A stretch of 64,000 nt of DNA from CAIKMD01 sp963729935 (GCA_963729935.1 CAVSPW010000002.1:1-64000); one strand, 5' to 3'. Shown: positions 7,579 to 17,559, counted from the first letter of the stretch. A program made the numbers and translations. Notes: a model not told the origin generated them from the sequence alone.

Positions 7579-10065
7579 GACGTGGCGGCTCGCGAAGCCC
7601 ATCAGGTGCTGCGTCGCCGTGTGGGTGAAATAGGTGCGCGTCACGACATGCGACAACGCCATCAAATCGCGCGCGCCGCGATCGAGCAGGGCGAAGAGTT
7701 GGTCGAGCTGCGCGTCGTTCCGCTCGTCGTCGCCGCCGAATTCGAAGGATGAAAGCTCGACCGCCTCCATCAGCGCGGGAACCAGCGTCGTGTCGGGCGA
7801 AATCCCCGAATTCGACGCCTGAGCGCCGAGATGGCGCTCGATGTGATCGAGCTGGTAGAGCAGCGCGCGCGGGTTGCTACGGTCGGCCAGGACGAAGTTG
7901 GAGGCGTGAACGAAATGCCCCTCGAGCGGAAAGCGCAGCAGATAGCCGCTGGTCGAATTGGTCAGGTCGAGCGCGAGGCGCAAACCGGCCTCGACCTGCT
8001 CGGGCCGCCCGGTCATCACGCCGCCGATCGCCTGGCAGGTGCCGATGCCGCGCTCGATCCGCCGGCCCAGATCGAGAAAGAGCCAGCCGGCGCCGCGGGT
8101 CATATTCTCGGCCACCAGCCCGCCGAAGGCCGCCAAGGACGCAATCGTGCCGTCGAGCGATTCGAGAAGCTCGTCGGGCTCGCGTGGCTCGGCGCCGAAC
8201 CGCGCCAAGGCCGACAGGGTGAGGCGGCGCAAGGTGTGCCACATATCGATCGAGAGCTGGTCGCGCGCCGAATGCATGAGACGGTGAATCGCATCGATCG
8301 CGTTCCGCATGGTCGCGCCGACGCTCACCGCTTCCGCGATGCCGTCGAAGAAGACGACGCTGTCGACCGGCGACGCGGCAAGCGCGGGGCCGATCCAGCC
8401 CGTGCGCTTCAGCGCCTCGGCGAGACGCACCAGCTCGGCGCGATGGCGCGGGGTCATCGTACCCGAGGTGAGCCGGTTGAGCGTCGCGAGGAATTGCCGC
8501 GCGCCATTCTCGAGACGTTCGACATGGCGCCCTAGCCAGAACAGATCATCGGCGGTGCGGCTGCGCAACGCCCAGCGCTCCATCCGCACCGACCGCGCTG
8601 CGACCGCGGCCGGTCTTGCGCCCGAGGCCGGCTCGCCGGCGATGATCCAGACATCCTTCGCGACCGCGCCGTGACGCAAGGCGCTGCGATAGACCGAGTG
8701 GTCGGGGACGATGCGCGCGACGCCGCCCGGCAGCGCGACCCATCCGCCCTCATGCCATAGCGCCATCACCCGCATCACCACGGGCTTCGGCACGAGTCGC
8801 GCACCGCCTTGACGCGCCTCCTCGACGCCGAAGCAGGGCGCGACGCTTGGCGTCATCTTCTGGCGCGCGACGAAGCGCTCGGGATGGCGCGCGAGCCGCG
8901 CCTCGAAATCGGCGCGCTCGCCTTTCGACAGGAGCGCCGGATCGATCGGCACCGGATCGGGATCGAAAGCCGAATGCACCGCGAAACCGTCGAGCTCCGC
9001 CTGAACCTCGGCCAAGGCGCTCTGCTGGCCGCACCACCAGGTGGTGACAGCCGGAAGCTTCAGCTCCTCGCCGAGGAGCGCGCGCGCCAGCTCCGGCAGG
9101 AAGGGCGCAAAGGCCGCGCCCTCGACCAAGGCCGAGCCCGGCATGTTCACGATCGCGACGTGACCGGCGCGCGCCACCGCCACCAGCCCGGCGATGCCGA
9201 GCGCCGAATCCTCGCGCAGTTCAAGCGAATCGCAGTAATCGCCGTCGACGCGCCGGTAGATGACATCGACCCGCGCCAGCCCGCCCAGGGTCTTCAGATA
9301 GACGTGATTGTCGCGCACGGTGAGATCGGCGCTCTGGACGAGCGTGATCCCCAATTCGCGCGCGAGAAACACATGCTCGAAATAAGCGTCGTTATAGGGG
9401 CCGGGCGTGAACAGCACGATCAGCGGCGCCTCGCCCAGGCGATCGCCGAGCGAGCGCAAGCTCGACCGCCACAGTTCGACGAAGGTTTGGAGCTGATTGA
9501 CGCCGAGAGCCCTGAACGCCTCGGGAAAGGTGCGGGCGAGGACGCTGCGATTATGGAGGGCGTAGCCGACGCCGGCGGCGGCTTGCGTGCGGTCGGAGAA
9601 GACGCGCCATTCGCCATTGCCGAGGCGTATCAGATCGGCGGCATAGAAATAGAGGCGCGGCGCGCCCGCGGACGGCACCACGAATTGAAGCGGCCGCAAG
9701 AAGGCCGGATTTCCCAGCACGAGATAAGGCGGTAGCTTGCGCTCGGCGATCAGGCGCTGGGGCCCATAGAGATCGGCGAGGATGCAATCGAGAAGCCGCG
9801 CACGCTGCACCAGCCCCTCCGCGATGCCGCGCCACTCCTGTTCGGGGATGATCAAGGGCAGGAGATCGAGCGCGCGCGTCGAGGACCCCGTCCCGCGATC
9901 CGGCACCGCCAGGATCTGGTCGGCACCGGCGATTTGCGCCGAGACGCGCGACAAGCGCTCGGAAAGCTGTTCGGGGTCGAGCGCCGACCAGGTCTCCATC
10001 AGCGCGCGCCAATGCGGCCGGAAGGCGCCGTTTCCCGTCACCAATTCGTCGTAGGAGGTCGTCAC
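7558..10065 (-). CDS. Circularly permuted ATP-grasp ligase fused to an alpha-E domain
   Basis: An 835-aa protein in two parts. Residues from about 1 to 480 match the circularly permuted type-2 ATP-grasp family (DUF404/407), with LADLYGPQRLIAERKLP, DRTQAAAGVGYALHNRSVL and VDVIYRRVDGDY. Residues from about 500 to 825 match the alpha-helical alpha-E domain (DUF403), opening RTADDLFWLGRHVERLENG. Many bacteria encode these as two neighbouring genes; here they are fused. ATP-grasp enzymes activate a carboxylate as an acyl phosphate and join it to an amine or thiol, so a peptide- or amide-forming role is expected. Its fixed company is transglutaminase-like proteins on both sides. No membrane segment or signal is present. 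Confidence 0.9.
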   Translation of the reverse strand: MTTSYDELVTGNGAFRPHWRALMETWSALDPEQLSERLSRVSAQIAGADQILAVPDRGTGSSTRALDLLPLIIPEQEWRGIAEGLVQRARLLDCILADLYGPQRLIAERKLPPYLVLGNPAFLRPLQFVVPSAGAPRLYFYAADLIRLGNGEWRVFSDRTQAAAGVGYALHNRSVLARTFPEAFRALGVNQLQTFVELWRSSLRSLGDRLGEAPLIVLFTPGPYNDAYFEHVFLARELGITLVQSADLTVRDNHVYLKTLGGLARVDVIYRRVDGDYCDSLELREDSALGIAGLVAVARAGHVAIVNMPGSALVEGAAFAPFLPELARALLGEELKLPAVTTWWCGQQSALAEVQAELDGFAVHSAFDPDPVPIDPALLSKGERADFEARLARHPERFVARQKMTPSVAPCFGVEEARQGGARLVPKPVVMRVMALWHEGGWVALPGGVARIVPDHSVYRSALRHGAVAKDVWIIAGEPASGARPAAVAARSVRMERWALRSRTADDLFWLGRHVERLENGARQFLATLNRLTSGTMTPRHRAELVRLAEALKRTGWIGPALAASPVDSVVFFDGIAEAVSVGATMRNAIDAIHRLMHSARDQLSIDMWHTLRRLTLSALARFGAEPREPDELLESLDGTIASLAAFGGLVAENMTRGAGWLFLDLGRRIERGIGTCQAIGGVMTGRPEQVEAGLRLALDLTNSTSGYLLRFPLEGHFVHASNFVLADRSNPRALLYQLDHIERHLGAQASNSGISPDTTLVPALMEAVELSSFEFGGDDERNDAQLDQLFALLDRGARDLMALSHVVTRTYFTHTATQHLMGFASRHVAAEAAT

Positions 10066-10168
10066 CTTACCGCGTCTCGTTCATCGCCGGCATGAGTTTC
10101 ATCGATAAAGGGCGGGAAAGCCAGCCTCGATCCGGTCCGGATATCGCTAGTTTCCCGCGGCCGCGCCC

Positions 10169-13100
10169 TTAAAACCGGCGCAGATCGAGCGTGACCGGAT
10201 GCTCCTTGGCGCTCTCCGCACCGCGCGGCGCAAATGTGCCGGGCGTGTGACCGAAGGGAAAGAAGCGCGCGCGCCGGCGCGTCTCGGCGGCGTTCGCGTT
10301 GATCGGAAAGCTGTCGAAACTGAGCCCGCCGGGATGCGCCACGTGATAGGTGCAGCCGCCGGCCGAACGGCCATTCCAACTGTCGAAGAGATCGAAAACG
10401 AGCGGCGTGTCGACCGGGATGGTTGGATGCAGCGCCCGTGCCGGCTGCCAGGCGCGATAGCGGATGCCCGCGACGTATTCGCCCTTCCTCCCGGTCGCGC
10501 GCATCGGCACGCAGCGCCCGTTGAGAACGAGACGGTGGCGCTCGTCGGTCGCGCCGTCGATCTTCACCTGGAGACGCTCGAGCGAGCTGTCGACATAGCG
10601 CGCCGCGCCGCCGGCCGCGGCGTCCTCGCCCAGGACATGCCAGGGCTCGAGCGCCGCGCGCAGCTCGATCTCGATGCCGCGATAGGCGACCTTGCCGATC
10701 TGGGGAAAGCGGAACTCGTGATGCGCCTCGAACCATTCCGGCTCGAGCGGATAGCCCGCGTCGGCAAGATCGTCGAGCACGTCGGCAAAATCATTGCCGA
10801 CGAAATAGGGCAAGAGGAATTCGTCGTGAAGCCGCGTGCCGTAATGCGCCAGCCGGCGTTGATAGGGCTCGCGCCAGAACCAGGCGATCAGCGCGCGCAA
10901 CAGCAATTGCTGGGCGAGGCTCATGCGCGGATGCGGCGGCATTTCGAAGGCGCGCATCTCCAACAGGCCACGGCGGCCCGCGGCGCTGTCGGGGGCGTAG
11001 AGCTTGTCGATGCAGAATTCGGCCCGATGGGTGTTGCCCGTGATGTCGACCAGCACGTCGCGGAAGATCCGGTCGACGAGCCAGGGCGGCGAGGTCTCGG
11101 CGGCGTCGAGCGCCTTGAACGCGGTCTCGAGTTCATAGGTCGCGTCGTCGCGCCCTTCATCGACGCGCGGATGCTGGCTGGTCGGGCCGATGAAGAGGCC
11201 GGAGAAGAGATAAGAGAGCGAGGGATGATTGTGCCAATAGCCGACGACGCTCTTGAGCAGGTCGGGCCGGCGCAGCAGCGGCGATTCCGGGGCGCTCGCC
11301 CCGCCCAGGGTGACATGATTGCCGCCGCCGGTGCCGACATGACGCCCGTCGAGCATGAATTTCTCGGTGACGAGCCCTTCCGCGCGCGCCTCTTCATAGA
11401 CGATCGACGTGTTGCGGACGGCCTCGTCCCAGCACGCGGCCGGATGGATGTTGACCTCGATGACGCCGGGATCGGGCGTGATGGAGAAATGCAGGAGGCG
11501 CGGATCCTCGGGCGGCGGATAGCCTTCGATCACGACTTTTTGCGCGCCGCGCTGGGCCACGTCCTCGACCGCGGCGACCAGCGCGAGATAATCGCCGATG
11601 GTCTCGACCGGCGGCATGAAGACATGGAGGAGCCCGCCGCGGACCTCGACGCAGAGCGCGGTGCGCACGACGCTCGGATCGGATTGGCCGGGCCGCAGCT
11701 TGAGCGGCGTCTGCTCTTGCCATCCGATCGGGACGATGCCGCCGAGCGCGCGGTCGCGCGGCGCGCCGCCGAGGCGGAGCCTCTGTTGCGGCGGCAAAGG
11801 CGCGCGCGGCGCCATCGGATCTTCTTCGTGGATATAGGGATAATCGCCGGCCTTCACCCAGGGGAGCGAATCGAGCGGCAGGCGATAGCCCATCGCCGAA
11901 TCGCCGGGAATGAGAAACATGGTCTCGGAGCGGAAATGCCACGGGCCGCTCTTCCAATGCCGATCGGTGTCGCCGCCGACGCAGTGCAAGGGCAAGGCGA
12001 AGCCGACGGCTCGCGAAAGACCCTCCTCGAAAATGCGCGCCAGCCGCGCCCGCTCTTGGGGATCGGCGAGTTCGCTTTTCAGCGGATCGACATTCGCCGG
12101 CAGGCGCCGCTCTTTCCACAAATAGTACCAGGCATCTTCATACCCCGGGATGCAGCGCGCCGGATCGATCTGAAGACGCTCGGCGAGCCGCGTGATGAAG
12201 CGCCGCGAATCCTCGGCGGCGAGCGCATCGCTTGCGTCCTCGTCCGCGGCAAGCAGCGTCTTGTCGCGCCAGATCGGCTCGGTGTCCTTGCGCCAGTGGC
12301 AGCTCAACGCCCAGCGCGGCAATTGCTCGCCGGGATACCATTTGCCTTGGCCATAATGCAGCAGATTGCCCGCGCCGAACCGCTCGGCGAGGCGGCGCAG
12401 CAGCTTGCCGGCGTAGCGCCGCTTGGTCGGACCGAGCGCATCGGTGTTCCATTCCGCGCCGTCGGGATCATCGGCGGCGACGAAGGTCGGCTCGCCGCCC
12501 ATGGTGAGGCGCACATCCTGAACCGCGAGATCGCGATCGACCTTGTGTCCGAGCGCCATCAGCCTCGTCCAGGCGGCGTCGCTGAAGGGCTTCGTCACCC
12601 GCGGCGTCTCAGCGAAGCGGCGCACCGACATCTCGTGGTGCAGAACGGCTTTGCAATCCTCGATCATCCCCGAGATCGGCGCGGCGCTTTGCGGCTCGGG
12701 CGAGCAGGCGAGCGGGATGTGTCCCTCCCCCGCCAACAGGCCCGAGGTCGGATCGAGGCCGATCCAGCCCGCGCCCGGCAGGTAAACCTCGCACCAGGCG
12801 TGAAGATCGGTGAAATCGGCGCTCGGCCCCTCGGGGCCGGCGATCGGCTTTTGATCGGCGACCAATTGAATGAGGTAGCCGGAAACGAAGCGCGCCGCCA
12901 AGCCGAGATGGCGCATGAGCTGAACCAGAAGCCAGCCCGTGTCGCGGCACGAGCCTTGCGCCTTTTCGAGGGTTTCCTCCGGAGTCTGCACGCCGGGCTC
13001 GAGACGCACGATGTAGCGGATATCGTGCTGGAGCTGCTGATTGAGCCCCACGAGGAAGTCGATCATGCGCATCGGATCGCGCTTGATGCCGGCCAGATAA

Positions 13101-13486
13101 TGCGCGAAACGCGGCCCGCCCGGCGCCGCCACGCGAAACGGCGCGAGCTCGGCATCGAGCGCCGGATCGTAGGTGAAGGGAAAGATCTCGGCCGCGGGTT
13201 CGAGAAAAAAGTCGAACGGGTTGATCACGGCCATGTCGGCGACGAGATCGACCGTGATGCTCAGCCGGTCGACCTTCTCGGGAAAGACGAGGCGCGCGAG
13301 AAAATTACCCTGCGGATCCTGCTGCCAATTGACGAAGTGCTCGCCCGGTTCGACCTTGAGCGAATAAGCCAGGATCGATGTCCGCGTATGCGGCGCCGGC
13401 CGCAGCCTGACCGTCTGAGGGCCGAGGGTGATGAGCCGGTCATAGCGGTAGGACGTCTCGTGCCGCAGCGCGACCTGGATGCTCAT
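10169..13486 (-). CDS. Transglutaminase-like protein with C-terminal DUF2126 domain
   Basis: A 1105-aa protein. Residues 1-85 are the transglutaminase N-terminal domain (SIQVALRHETSYRYDR). Residues from about 120 to 260 hold the core, with Cys180 in AQGSCRDTGWLLVQ, His229 in DLHAWCEVYLPG and Asp245 in IGLDPTSG. The remaining 800 or so residues are DUF2126, including LTMGGEPTFVAADD, LHYGQGKWYPGEQLPRWAL and GGGNHVTLGG, and this part is rich in conserved Asp/Glu/Arg/Trp. The length is typical for the family. It is first in the cluster that continues with the ATP-grasp/alpha-E fusion (103 bp gap) and the smaller transglutaminase (25 bp gap). The function is undemonstrated; amide-bond formation and processing is inferred from its partners. 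Confidence 0.92.
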   Translation of the reverse strand: MSIQVALRHETSYRYDRLITLGPQTVRLRPAPHTRTSILAYSLKVEPGEHFVNWQQDPQGNFLARLVFPEKVDRLSITVDLVADMAVINPFDFFLEPAAEIFPFTYDPALDAELAPFRVAAPGGPRFAHYLAGIKRDPMRMIDFLVGLNQQLQHDIRYIVRLEPGVQTPEETLEKAQGSCRDTGWLLVQLMRHLGLAARFVSGYLIQLVADQKPIAGPEGPSADFTDLHAWCEVYLPGAGWIGLDPTSGLLAGEGHIPLACSPEPQSAAPISGMIEDCKAVLHHEMSVRRFAETPRVTKPFSDAAWTRLMALGHKVDRDLAVQDVRLTMGGEPTFVAADDPDGAEWNTDALGPTKRRYAGKLLRRLAERFGAGNLLHYGQGKWYPGEQLPRWALSCHWRKDTEPIWRDKTLLAADEDASDALAAEDSRRFITRLAERLQIDPARCIPGYEDAWYYLWKERRLPANVDPLKSELADPQERARLARIFEEGLSRAVGFALPLHCVGGDTDRHWKSGPWHFRSETMFLIPGDSAMGYRLPLDSLPWVKAGDYPYIHEEDPMAPRAPLPPQQRLRLGGAPRDRALGGIVPIGWQEQTPLKLRPGQSDPSVVRTALCVEVRGGLLHVFMPPVETIGDYLALVAAVEDVAQRGAQKVVIEGYPPPEDPRLLHFSITPDPGVIEVNIHPAACWDEAVRNTSIVYEEARAEGLVTEKFMLDGRHVGTGGGNHVTLGGASAPESPLLRRPDLLKSVVGYWHNHPSLSYLFSGLFIGPTSQHPRVDEGRDDATYELETAFKALDAAETSPPWLVDRIFRDVLVDITGNTHRAEFCIDKLYAPDSAAGRRGLLEMRAFEMPPHPRMSLAQQLLLRALIAWFWREPYQRRLAHYGTRLHDEFLLPYFVGNDFADVLDDLADAGYPLEPEWFEAHHEFRFPQIGKVAYRGIEIELRAALEPWHVLGEDAAAGGAARYVDSSLERLQVKIDGATDERHRLVLNGRCVPMRATGRKGEYVAGIRYRAWQPARALHPTIPVDTPLVFDLFDSWNGRSAGGCTYHVAHPGGLSFDSFPINANAAETRRRARFFPFGHTPGTFAPRGAESAKEHPVTLDLRRF

Positions 13487-13646
13487 GTGCCGCTTCCGAC
13501 TCGGCCCGAGCCGCGGTGCAGCGCCGCAATCCCGATCCGAAACCGGTCTTCCAGCGTCACGGTCCGATCAAAATACAGAATAAGGGTCAATGTCTTAACT
13601 CTGTCGTCCCGCAGGCGCCGCAGCCTGTCGGGAATTGTTGCGATGC

Positions 13647-13675
13647 AGCATAGACGATTTTTCCAGGCCGGACAA
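13647..13675 (-). promoter_or_regulatory. Predicted sigma-70-type promoter of the transglutaminase/ATP-grasp cluster
   Basis: On the minus strand, TTGTCC (13675..13670) and TATGCT (13652..13647) are separated by 17 bp. They lie in the 247-bp gap upstream of the first cluster gene, giving a leader of about 155 nt. Apart from this, the gap holds nothing I recognise. Confidence 0.45.
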
Positions 13676-13733
13676 TGAACTTGAACCCCGGCGAGCCCGG
13701 CGCAAACACGCAAAGCCGGCCGCGCCGACGCGG

Positions 13734-15503
13734 CTAGTGCCGGACCGTCAGCGAGGTGAAGACATCATGCGCCGCTGGCAGGCCGAGGATGTGGTGGCGA
13801 TGCCACAACGCATAGAACAGCAATGTCCAGGCGGCGAAGCCTTCGCGCTTGCCGCTCGCTTCGAGGAACAGCTTTTCGACCATGTTGGGCAGGCAGATCT
13901 CCTGCACCGCCGGCTGCGCCGCGACCAAGGGGCCGAGCTGGGCGCCGCGCCGCGCGATCCACTCGCCGACCGGCACGGTGAAGCCGCGCTTCTTCGCCAT
14001 CGGCTGAGCCGAACGGACATGCTTGCCGAGCCAGCGGCGCAGCAGATATTTGCCGAGCCCGCGGCGGACTTTGAGCTCGTCGGGCAAGGCAAAGGCGAAG
14101 GCCGCGACCGCCGAATCGAGAAAGGGCGTGCGGCCCTCGACCCCATGCGCCATGAGACAGCGATCGAGCTTGATCAAGAGATTGTTCGGCAGCCAATCGG
14201 CGCAATCGGTCGCTTGCGCGACTTGAAGGCGGGTGCGGCCCGGCCGCTGCGCGTGAAGCTCGGCCGCGGCGACGCCGTCGCGCCAGCCCGCGAGGTCGCC
14301 GCGCAGCAGACCCAATTTGTCGAGATTGCCGCGCGCGCGTAAGAGCTTGCCGCCCGCCCACCAGGGCCGGTTCACGCTGCGATAGCGGCCATAGCCGGCG
14401 AAGAGCTCGTCACCGCCCTCGCCCGAAAGAATGACCTTGAGCCCCGCCTCGCGCGCGGCGGCCGCAAGCTTGTAGGTCGGCAGAATCGCGTAATCGGCGG
14501 CCGGATCGTCCATCGCGCGCGCGATCTCGGGCAACAGAAACCAGAAATCGGATTCGCGGAATTCGACCTCGACATGCTCGGCGCCGAGCTCGATTGCGAT
14601 CGCGCGCGCCGCCTGGCGTTCATCGACCGCGCCGGTGCGCGAGAAGCCGATGGTGAAGGCCTTGACCGGCCGCTCGTTGAGCCGCGCCATCATGGCGAGG
14701 ATCGCCGAGGAATCGATGCCGCCCGAAAGAAACATGCCGTAAGGCACGTCGGCGCGCTGGTGGAGCATCACGCTGTCGGCAAAGACGCGATCGAAGACAG
14801 CGAGCGCTTCTTCCTCGCCGATCCGCTCGCTCGCGCCTTCCGGCAGGGCCTCGATCCGCCGGCGTTCGACGATTCTCCCCCGGGTCACCACCAGGGTCTC
14901 GCCCGGCAGGACGCGGCTGATGCCGGAAAAAACCGTGTCGCGTCCGGTGGTGAATTGCAGCTGCAGCAATTCGTTGCGCGAATGCCGCACCAGCTCGGTC
15001 GGGACAATGCCGCTGCGAATGAGGCTCTGCGCTTCCGAGGCGAAAGCGAAGCCTTGCGCGGTCTCGGCGTAATAAAGCGGCTTGATGCCGAACGGGTCGC
15101 GCGCCAGCACCAGGCGTCCGGCGGCAGGATCGTGCAGCGCGATCGCATACATGCCGCGCAGATGGCGCGGAAAATCGAGTCCGAATTTGCGATAGAGGTG
15201 AAGCGGCAGCTCGCAATCGGAGCCCGTGGCGAAGACCGCCTGCGGCACTTCGGCATGCAATTCGAGATAATTGTAGATCTCGCCATTGGCCATCAAGGCG
15301 GCGCCGCCCGGTTCGTAAAGCGGCTGATCGCCGGTCGCCAGATCGATGATCGCGAGCCGCGTTTGCACCATGCCGACATCGCCCGAGCGATAATGCCCGT
15401 TGCCGTCGGGGCCGCGATGCGCGAGCGCGCCTTCCATCCCCTGGAGCCGGGCGAGCGGCGGCGCCTCGCCATTGACGCTCATCATGCCGGCGATGCCGCA
15501 CAT
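13734..15503 (-). CDS. asnB: AsnB-type glutamine-hydrolysing asparagine synthetase / amidotransferase
   Basis: A 589-aa protein with an N-terminal class II glutaminase domain, nucleophile Cys2 in MCGIAGM and the HRGPDG motif, and a C-terminal synthetase domain with the PP-loop FLSGGIDSSAI and ILSGEGGDELFAGYGRY. Canonical enzymes amidate aspartate with glutamine and ATP. Here it is the last gene of a four-gene operon whose other members are glycosyltransferases. Its ATG (15503..15501) overlaps the upstream TGA as TGATG. This context is typical of AsnB paralogues in polysaccharide clusters that amidate uronic or amino sugars, so free asparagine may not be the product. Confidence 0.9.
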   Translation of the reverse strand: MCGIAGMMSVNGEAPPLARLQGMEGALAHRGPDGNGHYRSGDVGMVQTRLAIIDLATGDQPLYEPGGAALMANGEIYNYLELHAEVPQAVFATGSDCELPLHLYRKFGLDFPRHLRGMYAIALHDPAAGRLVLARDPFGIKPLYYAETAQGFAFASEAQSLIRSGIVPTELVRHSRNELLQLQFTTGRDTVFSGISRVLPGETLVVTRGRIVERRRIEALPEGASERIGEEEALAVFDRVFADSVMLHQRADVPYGMFLSGGIDSSAILAMMARLNERPVKAFTIGFSRTGAVDERQAARAIAIELGAEHVEVEFRESDFWFLLPEIARAMDDPAADYAILPTYKLAAAAREAGLKVILSGEGGDELFAGYGRYRSVNRPWWAGGKLLRARGNLDKLGLLRGDLAGWRDGVAAAELHAQRPGRTRLQVAQATDCADWLPNNLLIKLDRCLMAHGVEGRTPFLDSAVAAFAFALPDELKVRRGLGKYLLRRWLGKHVRSAQPMAKKRGFTVPVGEWIARRGAQLGPLVAAQPAVQEICLPNMVEKLFLEASGKREGFAAWTLLFYALWHRHHILGLPAAHDVFTSLTVRH

Positions 15504-16528
15504 CAGCGCGCGACCTCGGCGAAGAAATCGCGATAGGCCGCGACCACGCGCGCTTCGCTGAATTCGGCCTCGAAGGCGGAGCTGCCGGCGGCGGCGAGCG
15601 AAGACGCCAAGGCTTTGTCGCCGGCGACGCGGCGCATCGCGGAAGCGAGCGCTTGCGCATCCTCGATCGCGACGAGGAGCCCGTTCCTTTCATCGCTCAC
15701 CAGCTCAGCCGGGCCGCTGCAGGATGTGGCGATGACGGGTTTGCCCGCAGCCCAGGCCTCGATGATCGTGTTGCCGAGCGGCTCGACGCGCGACGAAGAG
15801 ACGAGCATGTCGCACGCGGCCAGCAAGCTTGCCGTGTCCTCGCGCCAACCGAGAAAGCGCACCCGGCCTTCGATGCCCAAGGATGCGGCGCGACGCTTCA
15901 GCTCGCCCTCGAGCGCGCCCTCGCCCGCCAGCCACAGATAAAGCCCTTCGACGCGCGCGACGGAATCGAGCAGCACGTCGAAGCCTTTATTCGGGTGCAG
16001 CCTTCCAAGCGCCAGGGCGAGCGGCGCGGCCTCGGGCGTGTCGAGGCTCGCCCGCGGCAGCGGCGCGGCCGGCGTTTGGTCGGCGAAGTTCGGCAGATAA
16101 TGCACGCGTGCCGCCGGCCAGCCCTGGCCGACCAGCCAAGAGGTGAGCGCACGCGTATTGCCGATGAGGTGATCGCAGTGGCGGTAATAGCGCAAATCGT
16201 AATAGCCTCCGAGCCGCGCAACATGCACGAAATCGCCGGCCGGGCAAAGCCGTGTCGCGCGATTCATCCAAGTCAGCACGATTTGCGGATGGAACGCAGC
16301 GATGATCCGCGCCAAGCGCGGCCTGGTGACAAAATCAAAAGCGCCGCCGAAGGAAAGCTCGACCGGGGCGAGGCCCGCGCGGGCGAGCCGCGCGGCGCGC
16401 TCGGCGTCGCGTCGAATGACGATCTTCTGATCCTCACCGGCGCGATGAAGCGCCGCCGCGAGGCGCTCGAAGAATGCTTCGGCGCCGCCATGCCTGGCGC
16501 CCGCCATCGCCTGAAGCACGCGGGTCAT
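15503..16528 (-). CDS. GT4-family glycosyltransferase
   Basis: A 341-aa GT-B enzyme opening MTRVLQAMAGARHGGAEAFFER. The C-terminal nucleotide-sugar domain is clear: LALGRLHPNKGFDVLLDSV, then VRFLGWREDTASLLAACDMLVSSSRVEPLGNTIIEA, with the E-x7-E type motif. It transfers a sugar to a growing lipid- or glycan-linked acceptor at the cytoplasmic face. The start at 16528 is fixed by its overlap with the upstream stop (ATGA, 16528..16525). The frame stays open another 230 codons upstream, but that part is antisense-like and overlaps the upstream genes. Its stop overlaps the asnB start. Confidence 0.88.
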   Translation of the reverse strand: MTRVLQAMAGARHGGAEAFFERLAAALHRAGEDQKIVIRRDAERAARLARAGLAPVELSFGGAFDFVTRPRLARIIAAFHPQIVLTWMNRATRLCPAGDFVHVARLGGYYDLRYYRHCDHLIGNTRALTSWLVGQGWPAARVHYLPNFADQTPAAPLPRASLDTPEAAPLALALGRLHPNKGFDVLLDSVARVEGLYLWLAGEGALEGELKRRAASLGIEGRVRFLGWREDTASLLAACDMLVSSSRVEPLGNTIIEAWAAGKPVIATSCSGPAELVSDERNGLLVAIEDAQALASAMRRVAGDKALASSLAAAGSSAFEAEFSEARVVAAYRDFFAEVAR

Positions 16529-17559
16529 GCGAGAAACGCTTCGAAGCGCCGCGCCACCTCGTCGGCGCTCGAGCCACGCTGAAGCCGGAGCGCGGCCTCG
16601 TGTTGCTCGCGCCACAGCGCGTCGTCGCGCAAAAGCGCGATCGCGTGGCGCGCGAAACTTCGGGCATCGGTCGCAAGAAAACCGGTGACGCCGTCCCGGA
16701 TCCGCTCGGGGAGCGAACCGATCGGCTGCGCAACGGCCGGCAGACCCAGCGCCTGGGCTTCGGCGACGGCACGGCAGAAAGTCTCGCCCGGATCGCCGCG
16801 ATAGAGCATCACGCGCGCGCCGCGCAGCGCCGGGATCAAGCCCTCGCGCGGCAGCGGCGCGAAGCGACGCACGCCCATCGATGCCATCGCCTCGGCGCGC
16901 GCCAACAGGGCATTCATCGCCTCGGCCTTGTGCGCGCCGAGCGCGCCATAGACCGAAGGTCCGCAATAAAGATGGAGTTCCGCCTGCGGCAGGGCGGGAT
17001 GGATGTCCCGCGCCCAGAGATCGAGCAGCCAGTCGAGGCCGCGCAGGGGATTGGAGGTGAAGATCGCGCGCGGCGGCGGCACATGAGCGAGCGGCGCAGC
17101 GTTGCGAAATTCTTCCTCGATTGCGTAAGGGATGATGGCGCGCCCGCCGCTCGGCAGCCACCACGGCACGCTGCGCGCATGATAGGCGCCCGAGGTCACG
17201 ATCACCGGACGATGCCGCCACAATTCGCGCGCATAACGGAATTTACGCAAATAGCTTCCGGGATTATGAATCCAGAACAGCCGGCGGCGCCTCGGCGCGG
17301 CGAGGCCGATGAGGCGGTGGCCCCGATTGGCGATGTAGAGATCGCAGGGCTCGAGCGTCGTCGCATCGAGCGGCGCCCAATCGACGCCGCGATGCGTGAG
17401 TGGCGCAATGCAACGGTTGCGCGCGAAGACGCGGTGCCCCCGCGCGGCGAGCGCTTCCGCCAAGGTCACGAACGCCGCCTCGGCGCCGCCCAAGGGCGCG
17501 CGCGCGGGCGTCATGCCGTCGAAAGCGATCCCGTCATCGGTCATCACCACCACCGCCAT
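16525..17559 (-). CDS. GT4-like glycosyltransferase
   Basis: A 344-aa protein opening MAVVVMTDDGIAFDGMTP, with the donor-side acceptor loop APLGGAEAAFVTLAEALAARGH. The C-terminal half carries YRGDPGETFCRAVAEAQALGLPAVAQP, the glutamate-containing motif of GT4 enzymes. The ATG at 17559 is chosen because it overlaps the upstream TGA as TGATG; an in-frame ATG ten codons earlier would sit inside the GT9 gene. It is the second gene of the glycan operon. Donor and acceptor sugars cannot be read from sequence. Confidence 0.85.
   Translation of the reverse strand: MAVVVMTDDGIAFDGMTPARAPLGGAEAAFVTLAEALAARGHRVFARNRCIAPLTHRGVDWAPLDATTLEPCDLYIANRGHRLIGLAAPRRRRLFWIHNPGSYLRKFRYARELWRHRPVIVTSGAYHARSVPWWLPSGGRAIIPYAIEEEFRNAAPLAHVPPPRAIFTSNPLRGLDWLLDLWARDIHPALPQAELHLYCGPSVYGALGAHKAEAMNALLARAEAMASMGVRRFAPLPREGLIPALRGARVMLYRGDPGETFCRAVAEAQALGLPAVAQPIGSLPERIRDGVTGFLATDARSFARHAIALLRDDALWREQHEAALRLQRGSSADEVARRFEAFLA

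Noticed and set aside
10199..13678. 1159-codon open frame on the plus strand opposite the DUF2126 gene
   Set aside because: It is a mirror of a real gene in very GC-rich DNA. It is rich in Arg, Gly and Ala, has no recognisable domain, and the minus-strand protein has clear catalytic motifs.
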